Assembly (NCBI GenBank): GCA_023230065.1
Contig: JALNYB010000071.1
Location: 1 to 6,429, forward strand
Direction of reading: 5' to 3'
Length of the DNA stretch: 6,429 nt
Source of the DNA: Candidatus Methanomethylophilaceae archaeon
GTDB lineage: Archaea; Thermoplasmatota; Thermoplasmata; Methanomassiliicoccales; Methanomethylophilaceae
Part shown: positions 1-6,362 of the stretch, piece by piece
Numbering within the stretch: the first letter of the stretch is position 1
Layout of the letters: every line of letters begins with the position of its first letter
Program-made: the position numbers and the translations under genes
The notes under the pieces: generated by a model
The model's database searches: none
The model's input: only the letters and a program-made list of their open reading frames with translations
Told to the model about the DNA's origin: nothing

Positions 1-413
1 GTTTTGCCATAGCCGAGCGCAATGACGATCTGGATCTTTTCGCCTTTGTTCAATACACAGGGTGCTTTCGATTTGCTGTACGTCATCCCGACCCAGCAGG
101 TGTTGAGCCCGAGCTGCTGTGCTTTCATTACGAGTCTCTCGCCGTAATATCCGCACTTTTCATCGGTTCCGGCCATGCCTATGAGGGCGATGTAGTTTTT
201 ACAGTTTTCAAACTTCCCGTAGTGTGCCCGCATGCCGCCGAATGCCTTGGGCTCATCGAGACACAGCTGGATGTTGAGTCCGCTTTCCCGATTGCATGCT
301 TCGATTTCTTCCAGAAGGGAGGCTTTTATCTCGCCTTCGATTGGCTGATCGGTAAAGCTGCGTACCGAATGACGTTCTTTGATTGCCTGCTGTATGTCTA
401 TCGTAGTTTCCAC
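1..413 (-). CDS. Nitroreductase family protein (3' end outside window)
   Basis: About 137 residues are visible, read from a GTG at 413-411; the C-terminus lies beyond base 1. The N-terminus carries IKERHSVRSFTDQPI, the typical FMN-contacting opening of the nitroreductase fold. A later stretch, GMRAHYGKFENCKNYIALIG, followed by GYYGERLVMKAQQLGLNTCWVG, closely resembles the TM1586-type nitroreductase subgroup. Family members are cytoplasmic flavoproteins that reduce varied substrates with NAD(P)H; the substrate cannot be told. The GTG start is chosen because an in-frame TAA lies 19 codons upstream with no ATG or GTG in between, an AAGGAG sits 3 bases before it (417-422), and the family motif begins about 12 residues in. 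Its higher GC content than the genes to the right suggests it belongs to the chromosomal backbone and not to the glycan cluster. The family call is firm; the subgroup is my recollection of its conserved pattern. Confidence 0.9.
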   Translation of the reverse strand, partial: METTIDIQQAIKERHSVRSFTDQPIEGEIKASLLEEIEACNRESGLNIQLCLDEPKAFGGMRAHYGKFENCKNYIALIGMAGTDEKCGYYGERLVMKAQQLGLNTCWVGMTYSKSKAPCVLNKGEKIQIVIALGYGK

Positions 414-627
414 TGTCTCCTTTTCCTTTGGGAAACGTCTTTTCGTCAGGTACTGACGTTGTGCGTTTCGTTACTGCTGATGTGGGTTTGATCGAATAAG
501 AATGTATAGGTAGGGTATGCTGGGTTGGGATTAGGGGGTGTTTGTCAGGTCTTTCATAACGCTCGTGATATGCCTGAATCAAGAAGATCAACGTTGCTGA
601 AAGTTACCAGACATACTACACAACATG

Positions 628-646
628 TGGGGAACCCCTACTTTTA
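628..646 (+). terminator. Short G/C hairpin followed by TTTT (terminator-like)
   Basis: GTGGGG at 628-633 can pair with CCCTAC at 637-642 (six pairs including one G-T) around a 3-base loop, and TTTT follows at 643-646. This is the shape of a weak intrinsic terminator on the plus strand. No plus-strand gene ends just upstream, so it may be a remnant, a leader structure or chance. It lies where the sequence turns from moderate GC to A/T-rich. Confidence 0.25.
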
Positions 647-692
647 GTAATAAAACGGGTTGATATAAAGAAAATGGAAGATAAATAATCGG

Positions 693-702
693 CATATAAA
701 AA
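693..702 (+). promoter_or_regulatory. Candidate archaeal TATA box (BoxA) for the 757 gene
   Basis: CATATAAAAA lies in a very A/T-rich tract. With the usual archaeal spacing of about 25 bases, transcription would start near 722-728, giving a leader of roughly 30 bases. A second candidate, TTATTAAAAAG at 719-729, would place the start at about 752-757 and give a leaderless or nearly leaderless transcript. That would fit the absence of a Shine-Dalgarno before the ATG at 757. I cannot choose between them from sequence. Confidence 0.4.
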
Positions 703-756
703 AGTAGGATAATAATACTTATTAAAAAGAGAATCGTATTTTAAAACAACTATCCC

Positions 757-2448
757 ATGGAATCAACAGTATCTCTTCTAATCAAAGCATCGTATCAGGG
801 GGATGGAGACATGCTCTATCGTCAGGTTCGCCATATCGTGACAATGCTTGAAAAGAAGAGTTTCTGTGAGGTAATTCTGGTCTTTGATTCTAATGAGGGT
901 GACTTCATTCGCCAATATGCAGCTCCTCATAAGCAGGAAAATATTGATACAGCAAATCTCCTTACAAATGAAGGATATCTCGATAGGTGGGTGGTATCTC
1001 CGTCCGATGAGAAAACAGTCCGGGAACTTTATCAAAGATGGTATGGTTCAGAAACAACAGAAACCCATACTGCAAAAAACGCTCCAATGAGTCAACCTAT
1101 TTTCGCCTTTGAAATTACGAAAGGAGAATACACACTGCAGGCTGATGCAGATGTCCTCATTTGCAGGCGTGACTGGAATCACAACTATTTGCAGGATATG
1201 ATTGATGCTTTGAACTCTGCTGAGAATGTTGTTTCAGTTGGATTCAATATTGCTCACAAATCAAATGATTTCAAACCGTATTCATCACCATGTCTTGGAG
1301 AGTTCGTTCCGGAGGTAAGAATATGTTTGTTCAACAAGGAACGGCTCCTTGCATTAAGACCGTTCCCGAATGAGATTATTAACGGAAAATATGCTCTGAC
1401 ATGGTATCGCTCTTTACAGAAACTGCAGCATGATAAAGGCATGGTCTCACTTCGCGGAGGTGATGGCCGAACATTCTACATTCACCCTCAGAATGATGTA
1501 AAAAAAGACAAATCTTTCCTTTACGGTGCTATGAGGGAGATTGAACACAACCATATCCCGGACATCCAGTTTGGAAAAGTTGATCTGATCGGAACCCCAC
1601 AGGATTGGAATTACAGAAAAGAGACCGATTCCGGATTTCATAAACTATCTCATCTCATCAGGGCATCCAAACTTGCATATTGTCTGAATGGTCCTGAGTT
1701 TCCGACAAATCTTAACCGGATAGAGATTGACATTACGTATGACTGCCATCTCCGCTGCAGGAATTGTGCCCGCTCCTGTTCGCAGGCACCCGATAAAGAC
1801 TCGTTAATGTCTATCCAACAAATAAAGAGATTCGTGGAAGAATCCATTGCAAATAACGTATACTGGGAGAACATCGGATTGCTTGGAGGGGAACCATTTC
1901 TTCATCCACAGTTGAAAGAAATATGTTCGATTCTTCTTGAATACAAATCAGTGTATTCTCCAGAAACACCAATTCAGATAACTACAAGCGGCAATGGAAA
2001 AGACATCACATCACAATTCTCAGAAATCCCTGCAGGTGTATCGATAATTAATACGCATAAACAAACACCTCATCAAAGTTATTTTGAGCCGTTCAATCTT
2101 GCACCAATCGACCAAAAAGCATTCCTGTTCTCTGACTACCGGAACGGATGCAGCACAACTTCTGACTGCGGTCTTGGATTGAACAAATATGGCTACTATG
2201 TTTGCGGGGTTGGAGGAGGAATTGACAGAGTAATGGGTTTCGATATTGGACTAAAACATCTTCCGTTTTCACAAGAGGAACTGATGATGCAGCGTTCGAT
2301 GCTCTGCCGGTACTGCGGTCATTTTTGTTCCAGGCATTATATCCATCCTGAAAACCGTAAAATCCTGACAGGCGAACCCCGGTCGAAAAGCTGGGTTGAA
2401 GCATACCGGAAATTTGAGCAGAACAGACCAAATCTTACCTTATATTGA
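757..2448 (+). CDS. GT-A glycosyltransferase-like / radical SAM fusion protein
   Basis: This 563-residue protein appears to have two parts. Residues 1-270 look like a GT-A (GT2-like) nucleotide-sugar-binding domain: a beta-strand opening VSLLIKASYQ, a second strand VILVFDSNEGD, and a DAD motif at 130-132 (LQADADVLI) in the position of the metal-binding DxD. Residues 320-563 are a radical SAM domain: ITYDCHLRCRNC gives the CX3CX2C triad C330, C334, C337 that binds the [4Fe-4S] cluster, and LLGGEPFLHP (G377-P380) is the GGEP SAM-binding motif. C341, C465, C471, C483, C517, C520 and C524 follow; their spacing (CX5C, then CX2CX3C) suggests an auxiliary Fe-S cluster, though not a textbook SPASM. 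No signal peptide or membrane segment is evident, so it is probably cytoplasmic. The ATG is the first sensible start; no Shine-Dalgarno precedes it. It leads the plus-strand pair and is followed 4 bases later by another glycosyltransferase. The radical SAM assignment is strong, the glycosyltransferase assignment good; substrate and product are unknown. Confidence 0.85.
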   Translation: MESTVSLLIKASYQGDGDMLYRQVRHIVTMLEKKSFCEVILVFDSNEGDFIRQYAAPHKQENIDTANLLTNEGYLDRWVVSPSDEKTVRELYQRWYGSETTETHTAKNAPMSQPIFAFEITKGEYTLQADADVLICRRDWNHNYLQDMIDALNSAENVVSVGFNIAHKSNDFKPYSSPCLGEFVPEVRICLFNKERLLALRPFPNEIINGKYALTWYRSLQKLQHDKGMVSLRGGDGRTFYIHPQNDVKKDKSFLYGAMREIEHNHIPDIQFGKVDLIGTPQDWNYRKETDSGFHKLSHLIRASKLAYCLNGPEFPTNLNRIEIDITYDCHLRCRNCARSCSQAPDKDSLMSIQQIKRFVEESIANNVYWENIGLLGGEPFLHPQLKEICSILLEYKSVYSPETPIQITTSGNGKDITSQFSEIPAGVSIINTHKQTPHQSYFEPFNLAPIDQKAFLFSDYRNGCSTTSDCGLGLNKYGYYVCGVGGGIDRVMGFDIGLKHLPFSQEELMMQRSMLCRYCGHFCSRHYIHPENRKILTGEPRSKSWVEAYRKFEQNRPNLTLY

Positions 2449-2452
2449 TACA

Positions 2453-3247
2453 ATGAGTCCTGATGCAACTGTAGTTATCCGCTGTAAAGACGATGAGCGT
2501 GTCTTTGACTGCATTGCGAGCATTGATGAATCTGTTGAAATTATTGTTGTGATGAATCCAAATGAGGATATGGAAAAACGCCTTAGAGATATTGGTGTAA
2601 TTTGTAAGCATTCGCCTCCGGGAAATCTGTCTATTGTTTCCAATATCGGTTTTGAATCAGCATCAGCAGATAAAATCATCATTACGGATTCAGACACGAT
2701 ATTCGGGGAAAAATCTATTTCTGCCCTAATAGACGGACTTAATGATTATGCTGTCGTCAGGTCACCTCTTCGTTTTGAAAGAAAAGATGACTTCCTTTCG
2801 CGTGAGCTTGCAGAAGCCAGGGATTATGTGAATTCCCTCCCGGTTGTTTACACACCGGGAATTGCTGTGTCACGAACCCTCCCGGAAAGAATCAAAGGTT
2901 TTCTCTTTGATGATGCTATCCCTTTTGCCGTTGATGCAAATCTGAATTTCAGAATACAGCAAGAAAATGTTCCGGTTCTGTATCTAGAAAATGTATGGAT
3001 ATCCCATAGTGCAGAGTTAGTAACACATGATTTGAAAGCAGCACGAAGAATCGGTTCTGGATGTCGGGAGAGTAGTAAACGCCTCGTAACGTTATACCCT
3101 GATATTCCAGAAACGGAGATTGGATATGCTCTGAAAGGAGTTAAAAGGAGTCATTATTACGATTTATTCAAAAAGAAAGGATTCCGGGTGTTCCTGTATC
3201 AGCTTCTATGGGATATCGCATTCTATCGCGGATACTACTTAGATTAA
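2453..3247 (+). CDS. GT-A family 2-type glycosyltransferase
   Basis: This protein has 264 residues. The N-terminus TVVIRCKDDERVFDCIASI is the first Rossmann-like strand and helix of GT2 enzymes. GNLSIVSNIGFESASADKII (57-76) is the conserved segment before the metal site, and ITDSDTIF supplies a DxD at D79-D81. ISHSAEL near H185 could give the late metal-binding histidine, and AARRIGSG (196-203) resembles the basic loop seen after it. No transmembrane helix is convincing, so it is likely a soluble or peripheral enzyme that transfers a sugar from an activated nucleotide donor. The ATG at 2453 is preferred over an in-frame TTG at 2396, because the domain begins immediately after it and the TTG would force a 53-base overlap with the gene upstream. 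It starts 4 bases after that gene's stop, without a clear Shine-Dalgarno, so the two are probably co-transcribed and translationally coupled. Its last 9 bases overlap the 3' end of the opposing operon. Donor and acceptor are unknown. Confidence 0.85.
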   Translation: MSPDATVVIRCKDDERVFDCIASIDESVEIIVVMNPNEDMEKRLRDIGVICKHSPPGNLSIVSNIGFESASADKIIITDSDTIFGEKSISALIDGLNDYAVVRSPLRFERKDDFLSRELAEARDYVNSLPVVYTPGIAVSRTLPERIKGFLFDDAIPFAVDANLNFRIQQENVPVLYLENVWISHSAELVTHDLKAARRIGSGCRESSKRLVTLYPDIPETEIGYALKGVKRSHYYDLFKKKGFRVFLYQLLWDIAFYRGYYLD

Positions 3248-4171
3248 ACCCAACTGTTCAAGGCGCAGGGTATCAACTTTTTTCCTATCCGCATTACCAA
3301 GAACTTCCTTTATCTGTGCTGATAGATTCTTTTTGAAGTCAGGATGTCCTTCCAGATACTTTGGAACAGTAGCCAAATCATACCCGAAGTTTACCGTATC
3401 AAATCCGAACTCTTCAAATGATTTCAGGAACAGAGGGATTTCTGGAAGGGCATGAACTGTTAGTGTCATCCTTCCGTTGATTGAAAGTGATGTTCCATAT
3501 TCCTGCCGATATTGCCTGACACTTGCAATGTTTTCGAGTACTTTTTCCCATGATGAGCCTTCATTCACTATTTCGTGAGTATTTTTGGTTGCTGCATTCA
3601 GCGAGATGCTGATGAGATCAGCATTACTGGCTAACTTTTTCGCCATTGAATCTGGAATCAGAAGACCGTTCGTGAGAAGCGAATATTTCTTCCCAATGGA
3701 TGAGAGATAATCCATGAATTTCAGGCACTCTTCGATATAGAGCGGTTCACCGCCCTGCAGGTAGATGTGTTGGAACGGCGAGTAATCAATATTCTTTTTC
3801 AGGATAGCACAGGTAAGGCCGCGCTTATCTGTTTTGTATTTCTCACGCTGTTTGCACATCACACAGCAGATATTGCATTTCATCCCGAAATCAACATAAA
3901 GGTCAGTGAGACGGTTGTAATCACAAGCTTTTGTAAGATCTGACGCAGCATCACATGGTTTTCTGATGAGATTACAGTCGGCATAGCACGGCAGCGTTCC
4001 ATGAAGAGATTTTTCTCTTACTGACTGTATTTCTGGGGTGTTGAGACGTTCTGACAGATGCTTTTCGTAGATAGATCCAAGATTCAATGGATTGATTTTG
4101 CAGCAGTGGAACACATCTCCCTTATGATCTATGGTGACTGTTTTCCAGAGGTGAGGGCAATATTCGGTCAT
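3239..4171 (-). CDS. Radical SAM protein with N-terminal twitch/SPASM-like domain
   Basis: This protein has 310 residues. Residues 1-85 form a cysteine-rich module ahead of the core: CPHLWKTVTIDHKGDVFHCC (C5, C23, C24), then NLGSIYEKHL, then C62, C66, C73 and C83. This pattern matches the half-SPASM (twitch) type that holds one auxiliary [4Fe-4S] cluster. The core follows: VDFGMKCNICCVMCKQ gives the CX3CX2C triad C99, C103, C106, and YLQGGEPLYI holds GGEP at 140-143. LLTNGLLIP and ISISLNAAT are further typical radical SAM strands. Such proteins cleave SAM to start radical chemistry on a bound substrate, which is not identifiable here. The ATG at 4171 overlaps the stop of the upstream dehydrogenase/glycosyltransferase gene as ATGA, and a GAGGA 6 bases before it supports that start. 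It is the last gene of the three-gene minus-strand operon; no terminator is visible, because its stop lies inside the end of the facing gene. Family assignment is secure, role inferred. Confidence 0.9.
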   Translation of the reverse strand: MTEYCPHLWKTVTIDHKGDVFHCCKINPLNLGSIYEKHLSERLNTPEIQSVREKSLHGTLPCYADCNLIRKPCDAASDLTKACDYNRLTDLYVDFGMKCNICCVMCKQREKYKTDKRGLTCAILKKNIDYSPFQHIYLQGGEPLYIEECLKFMDYLSSIGKKYSLLTNGLLIPDSMAKKLASNADLISISLNAATKNTHEIVNEGSSWEKVLENIASVRQYRQEYGTSLSINGRMTLTVHALPEIPLFLKSFEEFGFDTVNFGYDLATVPKYLEGHPDFKKNLSAQIKEVLGNADRKKVDTLRLEQLGLI

Positions 4172-5742
4172 GCTGATTCCTCAATATCGACAGTGAATAA
4201 TTTGGATGCACGCTGTTTGAAAGCATCTTTTTCCTCTTCCGTCATATTGGGTGAGTATTTATGATAGAATGCACGCATACCGTTTATTTTTTTCACACAT
4301 CCGGGAACTGAGAGGCGTGGATGGTCGTCAACGGCATTGTGATGTACCAGATGATTATTCAAAACTGCATACGATGTGTTTGCTTTGCATAGTCTGATTC
4401 CGACATCTCTGTCCGTTGTTGACATTAGGTTTTCATCGAATCCTCCGATTTCAAGCATCTTGGATAATCTGACAAATAGATTAGAACCCTGGATGTTTGG
4501 ATTGGATATGTAGAACATATCAGCTTTCAGGGTTTGCGGAACCGGCTGATGATATCCGTTCGGATTTCTTTCATCATGGCGAATCAGACCTGAAATGATC
4601 CAGTCAGCTTTTGTCTCATCAGCATATTTGGAAACGTTTTGAAGATAGGAAATATCCCACCAGTCATCATCGTCCAGATTCGAGACAAATGTATTCTTTG
4701 TATCAGGGAATTCCTTTTCAGCCTGTTCGAGTGCTGTGTTGATTGCACCGGACAAATTCTTTGTATGGCTGTTTTTTAGAACCGAGATGAAAAGTGATGA
4801 TGAGAATTCTGATGCTATTCTCTCAATTTCATGATAAGACGAGTCTCCATCATCATAAACTATGTATACTTTAGATGGCTGCTTTCTCTGGTTTGCCACT
4901 GATGCAATGGCTTTTTGAAGATATTCTGGGCGGCTGTGTGTGGGAATAATTGTGATTATTTCTGTTCGTGATGTTTGGTTTGGTTTCTGCCGGAGACTGT
5001 TGTTTACTGTTTCAACAGCTTCCAGAAGGATGTGTTTCCCTCCGCAGTTCATCAGTTCCGTTGTGTCTTTTGGTACACATTTACCGCTATATCCACCAAG
5101 ATACGGTGTAAGATGCTCCGGACAGTTCACTCTTCTGTCGGTCCAGACAAGATGCATCACATCATACGGGTCCGCATCATGCATGAGAGAAAGAGCTTCT
5201 ACTTCATTGGTGAAACTGACTTTTGTTGCAATGTAAGCATTATGAGCAAGTTTCCCTATTTCAGCGGAACGCCATGACATTTTCAGTCTTGGTACGGATT
5301 CCGGCACCCAGGTGAAATATGATAGAGCTTCTTCCATGTCGGTATCATTTCCGCTGACAACTATTCTGTCCGGTTCCATGCACCAGGTGAAAGAAGAGCG
5401 TTCCCGTAGAAATTCGGGCATGTAAACAAGGCGGAGTTTTGGATGCATTTCTGCTGCTTTAGTCATGAACCCGACTGATAACGTACTTTTGACAACGATA
5501 CAGTTTTTATAACCCGCTTCATCCAACTGTGATAATACGTCATCTACAGCCGAACTGTCAAGACGATTTTCCTGTGAAAGAGGGGTTTGTACGCAAATGA
5601 AGACAATATCAGAGGATAAGATTGCAGAGAAATCATATGAATCTGCTATGTCATACCCGCAGTATTCGTATTTTGGAGATAAGCTGTGGACGGTTGCCCA
5701 TCCTACCGATCCAAGACCAATTATTCCAACTTTTTTACTCAC
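4168..5742 (-). CDS. UDP-sugar 6-dehydrogenase (truncated) / GT2 glycosyltransferase fusion
   Basis: This protein has 524 residues and two enzymes in one chain. Residues 1-250 are the NAD-binding and central domains of a UDP-glucose/UDP-ManNAc-type dehydrogenase: GIIGLGSVG (GxGxxG at 9-14), VKSTLSVGF, MPEFLRERSS (E110), EIGKLAHNAYIATKVSFTNE (K164, N168), and GGYSGKCVPKD with the catalytic cysteine C222. All the catalytic motifs I know for the family are present. The third, UDP-binding domain of typical dehydrogenases of about 430 residues is absent: the chain stops at the helix LLEAVETVNNS and switches to a GT2 domain at about 258. That domain has IITIIPTHSRPEYLQKAIAS, VYIVYDDGD, NLDDDDWWD (D357-D360, the metal site) and GGFDENLMSTTDRDVGIRL. 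Dehydrogenases of this kind oxidise C6 of a UDP-sugar to a uronic acid using two NAD; the fused transferase could use that product, which is inference. The GTG start overlaps the preceding TGA by 4 bases and has GGGGATGA 6 bases upstream. The reading frame is unbroken through the junction, so this is a real fusion in this sequence and not a split gene. Confidence 0.92.
   Translation of the reverse strand: MSKKVGIIGLGSVGWATVHSLSPKYEYCGYDIADSYDFSAILSSDIVFICVQTPLSQENRLDSSAVDDVLSQLDEAGYKNCIVVKSTLSVGFMTKAAEMHPKLRLVYMPEFLRERSSFTWCMEPDRIVVSGNDTDMEEALSYFTWVPESVPRLKMSWRSAEIGKLAHNAYIATKVSFTNEVEALSLMHDADPYDVMHLVWTDRRVNCPEHLTPYLGGYSGKCVPKDTTELMNCGGKHILLEAVETVNNSLRQKPNQTSRTEIITIIPTHSRPEYLQKAIASVANQRKQPSKVYIVYDDGDSSYHEIERIASEFSSSLFISVLKNSHTKNLSGAINTALEQAEKEFPDTKNTFVSNLDDDDWWDISYLQNVSKYADETKADWIISGLIRHDERNPNGYHQPVPQTLKADMFYISNPNIQGSNLFVRLSKMLEIGGFDENLMSTTDRDVGIRLCKANTSYAVLNNHLVHHNAVDDHPRLSVPGCVKKINGMRAFYHKYSPNMTEEEKDAFKQRASKLFTVDIEESA
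4178..4182 (-). promoter_or_regulatory. Shine-Dalgarno for the 4171 gene
   Basis: GAGGA on the minus strand sits 6 bases before the ATG, inside the last codons of the upstream gene. It fixes the start of the twitch/radical SAM protein and fits translational coupling through the ATGA overlap. Confidence 0.7.
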
Positions 5743-6362
5743 TCATGCTCATCCCCTAGAATTAGGCATAGTTTTTGAGAATAATTACGTAATTGCATCT
5801 CATCGATGTTTCTGTTTTCGGTGTGCAATGCTGACATCATCTTTGCAAGTTGTGGCGAGTCAGAGTAGTATGTTGTAAGAAATGCCCGTTCCACCATATT
5901 CTTGAAAAGGGCGTCCGTCAGCGGAACCACATCTCTTCCCACGTCAATGAGTTCTAGGACATTTCCTTCCGAGTACATGAGATTATCAGGTTTGAAATTG
6001 GTATGGACATATCCGTTTTTGTGTGCGTCTTTGAGGATATGGAGGGTTCCAATTTCATCTCCTCCTTTGTATGGAGAACAATGCATGTTTGGAGAAACGA
6101 ACACAAGTTCGGTATCGGTTTCGAGAATATCTGTTATTCTACGCAGACCCTGGATCTCCTGATTGCCGAGAATGTGTTCTTTAATGAAATTTAGTGTGGT
6201 CTCCGGGATAATTTTTTTGTCTGGGAAATATTTGAAAATCAGTTTTTCTGTTTCAAATATTTGCCCTTCTTTGCCGGTTCCGATGCATTGCAGATTTGTT
6301 GAATCATAATTGTGCTTCTGCAATATCGCCACTATTTTTGTATGGTTTTTAGCTTTTATCAT
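5739..6362 (-). CDS. Small kinase-fold protein with altered catalytic loop
   Basis: This protein has 207 residues and resembles a compact protein-kinase-like (RIO/Kdo-kinase-type) fold. IGTGKEGQIFE (27-37) is a glycine-loop equivalent, and the lysine in LIFKYF (K44) is the likely ATP-contacting lysine. YVHTNFKPDNLMY (119-130) corresponds to the catalytic loop and LELIDVGRD (136-144) to the DFG segment, with D140. The loop reads H-T-N-F-K-P-D-N, so the position of the catalytic aspartate in H-x-D-x-K-P-x-N is asparagine (N122). N127 and D140, the metal-binding residues, remain. After DVG, the segment VERAFLTTYYSDSPQLAKMM resembles what I recall in kinase-like domains attached to large glycosyltransferase or methyltransferase proteins; this is memory, not a search. 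It is much shorter than a full kinase of about 270 residues. It is the first gene of the minus-strand operon, and its stop overlaps the next start as GTGA. No Shine-Dalgarno is clear; an ACATATTAG-like element near 6381-6389 on the minus strand could be a TATA box of a nearly leaderless transcript. Kinase activity is doubtful. Confidence 0.75.
   Translation of the reverse strand: MIKAKNHTKIVAILQKHNYDSTNLQCIGTGKEGQIFETEKLIFKYFPDKKIIPETTLNFIKEHILGNQEIQGLRRITDILETDTELVFVSPNMHCSPYKGGDEIGTLHILKDAHKNGYVHTNFKPDNLMYSEGNVLELIDVGRDVVPLTDALFKNMVERAFLTTYYSDSPQLAKMMSALHTENRNIDEMQLRNYSQKLCLILGDEHE
5749..5756 (-). promoter_or_regulatory. Shine-Dalgarno supporting the GTG start at 5742
   Basis: GGGGATGA on the minus strand lies 6 bases before the GTG. 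It partly matches the archaeal anti-Shine-Dalgarno complement GGAGGTGA. It supports GTG as the start, although an ATG lies 2 bases upstream in another frame that ends after three codons. Confidence 0.5.

Larger units (their letters stand above)
414..756. other. Intergenic spacer between divergent genes, with composition shift
   Basis: This 343-base stretch separates the minus-strand nitroreductase from the plus-strand glycosyltransferase/radical SAM gene. I see no credible gene in it: the open frames across 253-591 are shadows of the nitroreductase gene and its leader. The left half has ordinary GC; from about 600 onward it becomes very A/T-rich (13 G/C in 661-720). It must hold both divergent promoters. 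A possible TATA-like element for the nitroreductase, CTATACATT on the minus strand, lies near 505-513, about 95 bases ahead of its start; this is weak. A short hairpin at 628-642 is listed separately. Confidence 0.7.

Noticed and set aside
253..591. Open reading frame of 112 codons on the minus strand
   Set aside because: It covers the nitroreductase gene in another frame and its leader; the sequence has no family features, while the overlapping frame has clear nitroreductase motifs.
674..688. Four-codon upstream reading frame (ATG GAA GAT AAA TAA) ahead of the 757 gene
   Set aside because: It lies upstream of the predicted transcription starts, so it is probably not in the mRNA; very short frames are expected by chance in A/T-rich DNA.
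2396..2452. Upstream TTG start extending the second plus-strand gene by 19 codons
   Set aside because: It would overlap the previous gene by 53 bases, has no ribosome site, and the added residues precede the first strand of the glycosyltransferase fold without family likeness.
757..4171. RiPP (modified peptide) cluster, suggested by two radical SAM proteins
   Set aside because: No small precursor-peptide frame, protease, exporter or RRE-like domain was found next to either radical SAM gene; the glycosyltransferase and dehydrogenase domains point to sugar chemistry.
4940..5277. Two plus-strand open frames of about 100 codons within the dehydrogenase gene
   Set aside because: They are antisense to the catalytic region of the dehydrogenase and show no domain features of their own.
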